A stretch of DNA of 64,000 nt from assembly GCA_015499995.1 (NCBI GenBank), contig JADNRV010000018.1, positions 310,001 to 374,000 of the forward strand, written 5' to 3'. Both the position numbers and the translations under genes were made by a program. This DNA comes from Flammula alnicola. Its lineage: Eukaryota > Basidiomycota > Agaricomycetes > Agaricales > Strophariaceae. Under the pieces are notes generated by a model that searched no databases, was not told where the DNA came from, and was given only the letters and a program-made list of their open reading frames with translations. Numbering within the stretch: position 1 is the first letter of the stretch; each line of letters starts with the position of its first letter. Below are positions 55,301 to 64,000 of this stretch, piece by piece.

Positions 55301-55890
55301 GGAGGAAACAAAGCTCAGAAGACTCGACAGCGAGCTCAAGGCCGGGCTCGCAGTCGCCAACAGGTTTGACGCATGACACTGATATTGGTGGAGATGGAGG
55401 TGGACAAGCGCGAGGCGGATGGTAGATCACCTTCGCCTGTGCCATTGACGGGTGCCGGTACAGCATCACTGGCCAGCTCGTCAGCCTCTGAGGTGTCTCC
55501 TCTGCCATCAGCATCAACGGTAATGACAACCGAGAGCATACAATCTACGGTTGCAGCTGAACCCGAAGCACCACCAGCACAGCTGTCAGCTGTCATCGAA
55601 TCCACCCCAGTGCCCAAGCCAGCGCCCGAATCTGTCTTCGAACCTATACGTGAGCCTGAACCGCAGCCCCAAGAACCCGCATGTCCAGCATCCCACCTGC
55701 ACAGCCAAAGGTCAGTGAGGACGCCCACAAGGACGACACAAGCTGACCATGGGGATGAGGCTGCAACCACCAATGCGATGACGCTCGCGATGAGCCCCAA
55801 AGATGCCAGCCCACCTCACCTCCACAGCAACGAGATGGCATCACCTCGACCACCACCGCCCTTTACCCTCCAAGGGCACGAGTAGCAGTG
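52304..55890 (+). pseudogene. Captured and decayed PHD-SET (SET3-like) gene inside the nested element
   Basis: From 52600 the frame encodes a PHD finger (CICGFSIDDGFSIACDIC, CHGTCFGI, CWVC: the C4HC3 ligands are present), then a linker and the start of a SET domain (LNAYAHLGMPKPFVHLFGPP, NQGWFVRSGCRPNAIL). The frame stops at 53559 with TGA, where relatives have arginine. Further SET sequence (ETLGFGLFALRDLKAGEEIV, DDGNAVHNLPA) is in another frame. Later exons with splice-like sites encode CVCGARAKDCALTQMP, RTRERIPF-type C-terminal pieces, KMRKKWMHREVEVMKESGG and a long proline/serine-rich tail to about 55885. This is the architecture of basidiomycete Set3-type chromatin proteins. The copy is interrupted, partly duplicated and surely not functional as a full protein. 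Confidence 0.7.
52351..52516 (+). repeat. Duplicated segment of the captured SET exon (second copy 53629-53816)
   Basis: CTCAAGGCCGG at 52351 begins a segment that matches 53629-53816 through GTGCATAATCTACC, ATGTTCC..TGAGTA, and GACCTCGCAGCTCTCATCAC TCCTCGCCATC. The first copy lacks about 12 bases (GCTGGGAGTGGG region) and is fused to a short ATG-containing leader (MSDPSSAPRYDAPIDISRP) at the CTCAAGGCCGG junction, suggesting a microhomology-mediated rearrangement. Confidence 0.75.
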
Positions 55891-56618
55891 GAAGACGATC
55901 CAGGTCAGGGATACGGCTGTGCGCTGTTCGTGCCTCGGTACTGGGATGACGGCACCATGATCGTTCTGTGCAGTCCGTTGTCTTCTAGCTGAATGCCCAA
56001 TGCTGTCAAGCGCCGACTGCATGGCTGCTCAGCAACATCCGCCGCCCTTCAATGCCACCACTGCACTTTCACCATGTATGATGATGAGACACCATCCCCA
56101 ACCAACATCCACAGCCGCCATCATGGTGCACCAAACTCCTCCTCCACAACCCAAGCCCTCACATCTGGCAGCGATACAGATGGTAATCTACTGCCAATGA
56201 AGACATTTTTACATGAAGTACTCAAGTGCTCGACGATGTCAGGAAGCATACTTCAAGCTGCTCTGTGTTATCTGGAAGTAGTATGACTGAAGATCCCTCA
56301 AATTTTGCGGGAAGAATTACATCATGTACCTTTATTGTACCTCGAGAAAATTAAATTCACATGTTTGCCCTTGATTCTTCAACTTTATTTCACCTGCCCT
56401 CATCATATAGTGTTATGTAAATAACAGTTATCAGGCTATTTGATAGAGAGAAACCTATGTAGACTGTATCCATTGAATCATAAGTCCAGAGAGTCCAGGA
56501 CTGCCCTGGAGAAATGTAACTTTTCGAAAGACATCCAGAGACACCCAGAGTGACCCAAAGCAGCCCAGGGTGCTTTGGGAAAGTTGGAATTACCTAAGTT
56601 GATCTGGATCAAAAGTCG

Positions 56619-56629
56619 TTTTCCTGATG
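56619..56629 (-). repeat. Nested element right TIR
   Basis: TTTTCCTGATG on the plus strand, inverse of the left TIR, followed by CA at 56630-56631. Confidence 0.85.
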
Positions 56630-59600
56630 CACCTGGCTTGGTTCATTCCAGTTGGTTGAAGCGACGCTGGCATGCCTTCTTGCTCCGCTTGACGATGACC
56701 CAAATTCTCATATTTGCGTGAGCTTTGATGCTGAATGGAACATTTCTCGTCATATTGGTGTCTCTATCATTCAAATTGCACCACATTCTGACCCACAGAA
56801 CATCTTTATCATTCCGGTAAGTCCACATATCACAATTTTGCTTTAAAATCAAAGTGAACTCAATGATCATTTATATATCAGGTTCATAAGTTTGGAAACC
56901 GGCTTCCACCCTCCCTCCTCCGTTTTTTTATCTCAAATCAAGTTTTCAAAATTGGTTTGAACATCAAAGGAGATTTTTCTCGTCTCCGAAAGCAATTCTC
57001 GCAGCTTTCGGACCAAACTTCATTCAATGTCATTGATCTGAAAGAGTACTGCATTGATCGTGGTCTTATTTCTCGAAAAGATGCTGGATCCCTTGAGACT
57101 CTTTGCAAGAGGTTGCTCCAGGTATATCTTGCGAAACCTGATGCTCTCCGAAAGCATGACAAATGGGAAGGCAAAACTCTTGCGCCAGAGCATTTAAACT
57201 ATGCCAGCCTTGATGTTTTCGGGACTCGGCTGGTTTTTGAACGCGCATCTCAGATTCTACCCCTTGAACGCCCATCCTTGGACACACCTGCGGGTACGAA
57301 AATCACTCTACTTATGCAAGAGGGCGGTGAACCCATTGCATATGGAAAGGTATCTGATGTGCAACCACCATCACTTGGTTCTATTCGCGTAAAGACTGCT
57401 GGTTGCAACCGACTTGTTGTTGATATTGATGATATCATCAATGCAGCAGCAGCAGTTATCTTGCATATATCACCTCAATCTTCAGCTCCTAATAGAGGTG
57501 GTCGGAAGACGAAAAGTGGTGCGCTTACACTTGGCGAACTTCGTTCAACTTCGTCAGATTGCACATTCAAGGTTGTTACACCAATTACATTGCTGCATTT
57601 TGATAATCGTGATAACGAGGTGCGCTGGTATATTCTCCTCTATATTACTCAGTTTAAATGTTCAATTCAGGTCATGGAGAAATCCGCAGCACCACAGGCT
57701 ACTTCAGCTCCTGTGACTGCTAGCATGTCTTGTGGGACTGAAGCTGGTGTCAATTTATCTTCCGAAGAGTCTGAAGATTTAGGCCTCGAAACTCTTGAAT
57801 TGACCAATTCATGTTTTGAAGATGGCGATGCAGGAGAATCAAGTTCAGTTGATTTAGAAATGCTCGAGGCTTATTCAACAAGTACAGAAAAACAACGTGG
57901 TTTGTCAGATAGTTCCAAGTTAACCTTCATGCATATTTACTGTTTATTTAGGAAAAAGGCGTCAGGGTGATGCTGAGCCGCCTTCAGAAGACCTATCTCT
58001 GCCAACAGACTTCCTTTCACGTCTCCAAAAGCTTGTAAACTCGCCACCTGATCTTGACAACACATACGTGAACATCAAGAAAGACATATTTCATGCATTT
58101 CATATGATTCCAACCTCTGTTACTCATGGATTGCGCCCCGCTTTTCTTCGGGCCCTCCGTGACCATATTTTGCGTTGGGATCCTGAATACCGTGGTATCG
58201 TGGAGCAGGTCTGCAAGGATGTATTCAATCTTACTTTCAATCAGATGCTGGCCAAAAATCCCCGCTTCATTGCTGAGCGAACACCACGTTATGTTCCACC
58301 TCCGAGTGTTCTTGTCCCAGCTATGTCTCATGTTTTTAACACATTCGGAAATGCTGTTGACGCCAAAACCAACTTGCCGCTTTTCACAGAGCTGGCCTGG
58401 CAGAAGGCTAATTCAGTTCTGGAGCTTGCGCGCCAAGGCTATCTGTCTGACAATCCTGATATTGTCTTGTATGAGAAAGCTGGTGTTGACAAATATGGCC
58501 TCCAGAAGTGGAAGTGCTTACGAGGTACAAACAAAGTTGAAGGAGGACCACATGGTGATATCTACCGAAAATTTGGTGCACTTCACGGTAAGCTTCTCTA
58601 TAATAATTTGGCATGCCATGTCTTATCATCTCACAGCTGGTCCACGTTTAACTGTAAATTGTCTTACGGATCATCGTACATGGTATAATCTCCAGGTAAG
58701 GATTTCCAAATAAATATTCAACTTTATATTTACACATATTCTAGGCAAATGCAAGACATCTATTCGGTGTGGACTGGGAGTATCACCATGACCTGTCCCT
58801 CATCAATCATACATCATTTTTATTGAACTATCTATCTGATGTTTTCGACGGTGCAAATGCGTATGCGGATTGGATCAATGGCGATCTTTACGAGGTTGCA
58901 GATGAACAATTTGGGATCTGTGCCTTTCCTGGTAAGACTGATTTTCGAATTAAAATTTACATGCAAGCCATATCTCATATTTTCTATCTCAGAGCCTCTT
59001 CGGTTACAGCTTGCGATGGAACCGTACACTGATGCTTCTCAAGCAAAATACAAGCTCAACTCATCTGATGACTGGCTCCGCAAACGCCAAAAGTTAGCCC
59101 TGCCCGTTCTCCCTCCAAACACCGCGGAAGCTCGTCAGTACTTCTTCACTAAAATCCGCGAGTATGCCGCACTAGCCAGTAGCAGGGGCCGAGGAAAAGT
59201 GGATTATGAAGCTTTGGCGCGAGAGTGGAATGAGACGGCCGATGGAAAGTACCGTTTCTACGTTACAACTGAAGTTCTTACAGCATACGCTAAAACGTGG
59301 GAGAAGAATACAAATATCAAAGCCTCCCAAGAGCTTATTTCCGAGAAGCTCAAATCAGTTGCACAGACCGCGCGCGTCTTTGCCGCGCCAGACCAGGCCT
59401 TCCCCGTATATCTCACCTCTTCTCCACATTCACAACACCCAAGCCATGGTGTCCTTGATCTCGAGGACACACAAATGGGAGTCCCTGCATCACTATCTAC
59501 AACACTTGCTATCTCACGCCCAAGAATTTCCCCTCCATCACATAGGATATCACCTCTGCCCCCTTTGAACCAGCCATCACACGAAACTCTCAGTCCTCGT

Positions 59601-60039
59601 ATTTTGGCGGACTCAGATGTGACTGACAGGATGGTGATTGATAATCTCCACCCTGTCCCTACGCCATTGCCAGCCTCGTCAAGTGCTACCGGCAGTCAGG
59701 CCGAATCTTCGAGGACACCATCTGTCGCTCCTCAAGCCGGCGCAGGACAAGATCAGTGAGTCATTAAATTTCTTATCATTAAAATCCTTCCTAACACTTA
59801 TCACATACAGATATCGTGATTCGGATAGGCCAACCAAACGCCGTCGGGTTGTTCCTGATGAGACGCGGAAGCGGAAGACATTGCGTAAGTGCCGCCGGTG
59901 CGGTAAATCTGATTGTCCTGGGAATAGCGACATTCTTAATTGCCCAGTGGAGTGTACGGTACCGTGCAAGACGTGCCATGAGTTGAAGGGGTGTCGAGGA
60001 GTAGATAATGGAAAGAAATGTACATTCAGAACGAAATAG
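56630..60039 (+). CDS. Element protein, 3' part: DEDDy 3'-5' exonuclease and C-terminal domain
   Basis: Continues the frame exactly after the nested element: TWLGSFQLVEATLACLLAPL, then the exonuclease motifs CVSFDAEWN (DxE, motif I), GLNIKGDFSRL (N-x3-D, motif II) and HLNYASLDVFG (Y-x3-D, motif III), so all four metal-ligand residues of an RNase D/WRN-type DEDDy exonuclease are present. After a linker rich in serine and acid, the C-terminal domain has KKDIFHAFHMIPTSVTHGLR, WKCLRGTNKVEGGPHGDI, LTDHRTWYNLQA and WINGDLYEVADEQFGIC. The RGTN..EG-H stretch resembles motifs near the third acidic residue of some transposases; this is only a resemblance. It ends with a cysteine-rich tail (CRRCGKSDCPG ... 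VECTVPCKTC) and stop at 60039. Confidence 0.75.
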
Positions 60040-60344
60040 CTAATAGATTCTGAGAGAGCACGTGATCTCTCTCCTTTTGTAGTTCTTTAATTCTTTTTCA
60101 GCTCAAGGATACCCAACCTATTGCAGGGAAAACCCAAAAATCTGAAAAGTTGCAGAATGAACGGGAAAGCATGAAAAAACACTCAGAAAAAAAATCAGGT
60201 TTTTCCAAGAATGGTTAATAACTCTCTCAAAAGTTACTCAATTTTAAATCGGTCTCCTGGGAGTTGCAAGGATGCTCAAAGGCTTCAATTCTGCGATCTT
60301 AGAAATGTGGGAAAATTGTTTGTGGCCGAGGAATAAGAGCTCGT

Positions 60345-60389
60345 CGTTCGCTTACGTAAAGGTGCCGGTTCCTGATGGCGCCTACCTTA
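60345..60389 (-). repeat. Right terminal inverted repeat of the large element
   Basis: Plus-strand sequence CGCTTACGTAAAGGTGCCGG then TTCCTGATGGCGCCTACCTTA, the inverted partner of the left end at 47183-47225. Confidence 0.8.
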
Positions 60390-60390
60390 T

Positions 60391-61699
60391 TTCTGTATCC
60401 TTCTACTAGATTCATTAATTCAGTGATATATTCTTTCAAATTCATCACAACAATTTTGGTCCTCTAAGTCGACTCAGAGCTGAAAGGACATTGTAAATAT
60501 GCAAAGTCCATATATCTTTGAATACATAGTAATGTATAATCCCCTCGGTCTAAAACTACAGGCTCACACACGCCCTGGACTGGCAAGAAGGAGAGGGTGG
60601 GTGGACCCTCGTATCCCTATGACGGTCCCCAACCCTACCAGTGACCACAATCTGACTGGCAGCTCATGCCTCGCCTCCGAATACATCCTCGTCGTGGTTC
60701 ATTAAATTGGATATCGTGGGCGAGTAGGGGGCCGCTTTTCAGCGAGGTGGTGTGGTTGTTTGACCACTGGCAAGCCTAGTACACTTGAACCGTGCGGCAA
60801 CCACGCGGTCGAGTGTTCATGAATCAGCGGCGTCGAGTAAATACATACATAAGCTTACCTCGCCCAAAGCCATCTCGTGGGGATGTTGCTGAAGAGAGCT
60901 ATCTCGAATTTGAGAGAGGCGGGGTTAAAAGGAAGGTGGCAGGCGCAGGGCGTGCTTGAGAAGATGAAGGGAGGATGAAAGCTTGACGCTGAGATCGAAA
61001 GTTTAGTTTGGCAATGTTATTCTGACCTCCAAATTCAGAAAAACAGCGCGCGACGCGCGGCGGGAGTTATTCTTAGCACCTTCCTTTTATATTAAGGTTC
61101 AAGATGGAAACATAGCGGACTGCGAAAAAAGCTTGTGCTATACTTGGCTTTCAGGTTTTTTGAAGTTTCTTCAGATTCGCTTTAGCCCTCCTCATCGAGT
61201 GAACTGGAATGGTTAGGACTCGCAGCTGCTCGCTTCGCATCTCTAGAATACTGGCCACGTCTACCGGCCAGCCGACTGACCATTACCGATCAAGCTCCAA
61301 GCTTCAAAGCTTCAAGGGTAGCACTCAGTGGCCGCTCATGAGCGCAAATCGCTGCGCAATGATCATGCTGGAATGTCTTGCCAATGTCACGGTTCTCTGT
61401 CACCACCACCACCAGCAGTGGGCTAGATGTTTTTTCAAACGCAAATAGGCCACCATGGCCTTAGGGTCATAGATGCTTTCGAAAAGTCGTCCATCACCGC
61501 CATCAGCTTTCGCGCAGTTGGCCTCGATCGCAACTTGAATTCCCACGTCCTTTGCGTTTAAATTCTGGAATTACATGATCATCCTTCCCCGCCGTCCTCG
61601 CTGTGTACCATCAGTCGCGTAATATCGCCCTTGTGATATAAAGAACGCGTTTTATTGAAAACTTGGGCGGCGTTGTTCTCAAATTCTCTCCAACCTATC
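60391..61699. other. Intergenic region right of the large element
   Basis: About 1.3 kb with no recognised gene. Short open frames at 60499-60705 and 61209-61448 have no family resemblance. The last few hundred bases must include the kinase promoter. Confidence 0.4.
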
Positions 61700-64000
61700 A
61701 TGGCTTTTCCCCAGTCGTTCTCGACTACTGCAGAGTGTCCATTCATGGAGAATTCGCCATCGACTTTGACGGTTAGGCTGTCGACGTCAAGCAGTCCTGT
61801 CGTTCCTTCGACATCCCGCTTTGTGTCATTTTCGACCGACGTTGAGGGAACTCCGCGATCGAGGAGCCAGACGGAGTCTGTTCTGACCAACAGAACATCT
61901 TCGCCTCCCGGCCAGTCGCGCAACAGGTTTGCGCCAGGCAGGATGTCCCACTCTGGATCTATTTCCAGCCTCCTTATGTCGGTTCGCCCGAAATCCAAGT
62001 CCAAGTCCACAGCATCTGCACCTGAGCGGAGGCCCGAAACGGTGACGATGGAATCATCAACGAGTTGGTTCGGCAAAGCGCGTGATTTCATTCGTCCTTG
62101 GGAAGACGACGACGACGAGGGCGTGTCCATACCAGAAGAGCAAAAGCGGGCCTTTTCTCAAACACGCGATGTGGGTCCAAGCCTTTAGTAACTACTTCAA
62201 TCTAACGCAATCTCTAGGCAGTATGTGAGACCCTCAAACGAATGGTCGGGTTCAGTGGAAAGGTGGTTTTGGAAATACTGGTACTCTCGATGGAAGCGAT
62301 GGAATATGTGCCAGAGCCGGCTCTACAAGGAATTGCCAAGACTTTCCTCGCGATCTGGAAAGCTGTTCAACACATTGCGGTAAGCGCTATGTCGTTGACA
62401 GTCGACTGAGAAATAACATTTTTCAGATGAATCGTCTAGCGTTCCTTCGTCTCACACAAACATGCACGACGATCTTGGACTCTATCTGCAATGAAGTTGA
62501 AGCCGCAGGCGACGATGTGGCCAAAGAACTCTCGGGTCCGATTTTGGTTCTTGAAAGGTGACTAATATTTATGTCATGGTTATTTCATTTAGCTAATATG
62601 GCCTACAAGATCGTTCGAATCTTTCTTGTCTCTTATCAGATCGCAGATCGAAATGCCCTTTCTCGCTCGTTATTTGAAGCGCGATGAGACAACCAAAGCC
62701 ATTGCCTCTTGCAACGATTCCCTACTGAAAGCGCTCGCGTTGTTCACGGTACGCGCTTTCTTAGAAAATTTCCATATATTCTCTGAATTCAAGACATCTA
62801 GAACACCATTCAAATTCGTACCCTTTCAGCTGTCTGCGCTAACTTTCGGCTTGGCATTGCCAATCATGACCAGCTGATGGCGAAATTGGACCAAACCCTG
62901 AACGGACAACGTAGTTCATCCCATCCGCGGCCCATGGAGCTCAAACGCTGCTCCGCCCCGGAATTGGACGCATTCCCGTCTGCTTCGTCTAACCGGACTT
63001 TGGGCATTTCGGCCTCTCCGACGATAGTCTCTCGCTCCACCGATGATCTGCTCCCTCAGCCACAAGTGGTGCCGGTGCTTCAGGAGTTACAAACAGTGCA
63101 GAACCTTCACGATGAAGAGTGTGACGTCGAAGACTTGGAAAGGAGCATCAAAGACGTGCTGAAGACGGGAGATGATGCGAAACTGCTCTCGTTCCTTGGC
63201 GTCGAACCGGCGGACATGCCAGAAGCGATGAAAACTCTGCAAAGGACCCTCGAAGCCAGAGCGATACCGAAAAACGGCATAAGCAAGGACATACTACACC
63301 AGGAGTTCTTAGAGTGTGGGGTTGAGGCTCTGAGACGCCTGACCACGGGCAACAACCTCGTTGCGAACCTTCCTGTGTGGACTATTACACAGTACTGTAT
63401 CCCATTTCATATTTTGTTTGTGTTAAACGCCCTAACCATGGTGAACAGGTACGAAGTTGTCAGAGGCAAGAAAATCGGAATGGGTTCTTTCTCCCAAGTT
63501 TTTCAGGGAACGTGGAAAGGGCGGGTTGTGGCTATCAAGCTTCTGTCTGAAGTGACTCCTTACGATCTCTTCGTCCGCGAGATCAAGGTTTGGAAGACGC
63601 TCAAGCATCCAAACGTCCTCAAGCTCTACGGCGCGAGCAGTGCCACCGCCAACCCTCCGTGGTTCTTCGTCAGCCCGTACATGGAGAATAACACCCTGGT
63701 GCATTTTCTGAAGCGCCTCTCGCATCGAGAGGAATACGAGGTGCATGGTCTAGGCCCGATTGCTGAGAACCTCCCGTGTTCTAGGAGTCGTAGCAGCTAC
63801 GGGGGTACCTTCTTCAGGCTTTTGAAGGTCGCCGATGTGTACCGCATCTTGCAGGATATAGCAAGAGGGATGGAGTACTTGCACTTCAGGAATGTCCTCC
63901 ATGGAGACCTCAAGGTAAATTTTGCCATGGAACGTCTGTTTCTTGCACATTCCCATATACTATATTTCGTTTTTAGGCTTCGAACGTCCTCGTGGATAAG
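61700..64000 (+). CDS. TKL-like protein kinase with N-terminal MLKL-NTD-like helical region (3' end outside window)
   Basis: First in-frame ATG at 61700 opens a serine-rich N-terminus (e.g. MENSPSTLTVRLSTSSSPVV), then MESSTSWFGKARDFIRPW. Introns after GCGAT at about 62169, 62380, 62555 and 62750 lead to a helical bundle: AVCETLKRMVGFSGKVVLEI, IAKTFLAIWKAVQHIAMNRL, TCTTILDSICNEVEAAG, resembling the MLKL N-terminal/adaptor helices found in many Agaricomycete kinases and cell-death proteins. A linker follows, then the kinase: GKKIGMGSFSQVFQGTWKGR (G-loop), VAIKLL (beta-3 Lys), FVREIKVWKTLKHPNVLKLY, FFVSPYMENNTLVHFL (hinge) and MEYLHFRNVLHGDLKASN (HGD instead of HRD). The window stops after VLVDK, before DFG. 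Likely a signalling kinase; substrates unknown. Confidence 0.82.

Larger units (their letters stand above)
50086..56629. mobile_element. Nested non-autonomous DNA transposon with captured host gene (Pack-type)
   Basis: Ends are perfect 11-bp inverted repeats, CATCAGGAAAA at 50086-50096 and TTTTCCTGATG at 56619-56629, with imperfect continuation for several bases. The element is flanked by CA on both sides (50084-50085 and 56630-56631), a 2-bp target duplication. Removing element plus one CA leaves GTGCCCACCTGG, restoring a continuous reading frame in the host gene (…LVPTWLGSF…). No transposase is recognised inside. Contents, left to right: subterminal short repeats, a tandem pair of about 700-bp units, and a decayed PHD-SET gene. 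It shares the string CATCAGGAA with the TIR of the outer element. Confidence 0.85.
47183..60390. mobile_element. Large TIR-bounded DNA element carrying an AT-hook/zinc-ribbon/exonuclease gene, with a nested element inside
   Basis: The left end at 47183 and the right end at 60389 are inverted copies: 26 identical bases beginning TAAGGTAGGCGCCATCAGGA, then a weaker continuation to about 42 bases (…ACCTT…GTAAGCG). If the terminus is AGGTAGGCGCC, both flanks are TA, consistent with a TA or TWA-type target duplication. The only gene between the ends (apart from the nested element) is the long plus-strand gene at 47933-60039. Without the nested insertion the element is about 6.7 kb. No classical DDE transposase family was recognised; the encoded protein has a DEDDy exonuclease domain and a C-terminal domain with conserved-looking acidic residues. 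Superfamily not assigned. Confidence 0.75.

Noticed and set aside
54885..55529. 214-codon minus-strand frame within the nested element
   Set aside because: Lies opposite the proline/serine-rich tail of the captured PHD-SET gene and shows only low-complexity sequence; no transposase features.
61579..62130. 183-codon minus-strand frame
   Set aside because: It is antisense to the serine-rich N-terminal exon of the kinase gene, whose frame joins to good downstream exons.
1..64000. CRISPR arrays, operons or bacterial-type signals
   Set aside because: None present; the DNA is eukaryotic with spliceosomal introns throughout.

Overview
This window is nuclear DNA from a filamentous fungus, almost certainly a basidiomycete of the Agaricomycetes. 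Most genes are split by many GT-AG introns of about 50-60 bases. The gene families (clade-type sesquiterpene synthase, several P450s, RING-CH and PHD/SET proteins, an MLKL-like-domain kinase, lineage-expanded AT-hook/exonuclease proteins) are typical of mushrooms. Exon boundaries below were read by eye from splice signals and reading-frame continuity.

Positions 1-16260 hold a seven-helix-type membrane protein (partial) and then what looks like a terpenoid biosynthetic cluster: short-chain dehydrogenase, P450, sesquiterpene synthase, MFS exporter and two more P450s that are divergently transcribed. Between 16.5 and 17.6 kb is an unrecognised minus-strand gene with an internally duplicated exon/intron block. 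From 18.0 to 25.6 kb lies a housekeeping stretch: RING-CH membrane ubiquitin ligase, SR-type splicing factor, mitochondrial PPR-like protein, PP28-domain phosphoprotein and the complex I LYR subunit.

The stretch 25.9-42 kb is shaped by local duplication. A sirtuin sits between a complete SET5-like gene and a decayed copy of that gene's 3' end. A PP2C phosphatase sits between a kinase-like gene and a decayed copy of its 3' part. Three tandem alpha/beta hydrolases follow, then a type I membrane protein and a second MFS transporter.

From 47.18 to 60.39 kb is a large TIR-bounded mobile element. It carries one long spliced gene for a protein with AT-hooks, a zinc-ribbon region resembling DUF6729, a DEDDy 3'-5' exonuclease domain and a large C-terminal domain. 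That gene is split by a second, nested element (50086-56629) with its own 11-bp inverted ends and 2-bp target duplication; removing it rejoins the reading frame exactly. The nested element has no recognisable transposase but carries a decayed, captured PHD-SET (SET3-like) host gene. This nested pair is the most unusual thing in the window. The window ends inside a kinase gene with an N-terminal MLKL-like region.

Several genes (first MFS, third P450, RING-CH protein, SR protein) each need the addition of one base in a short homopolymer to read through. This may be consensus error rather than real gene decay.
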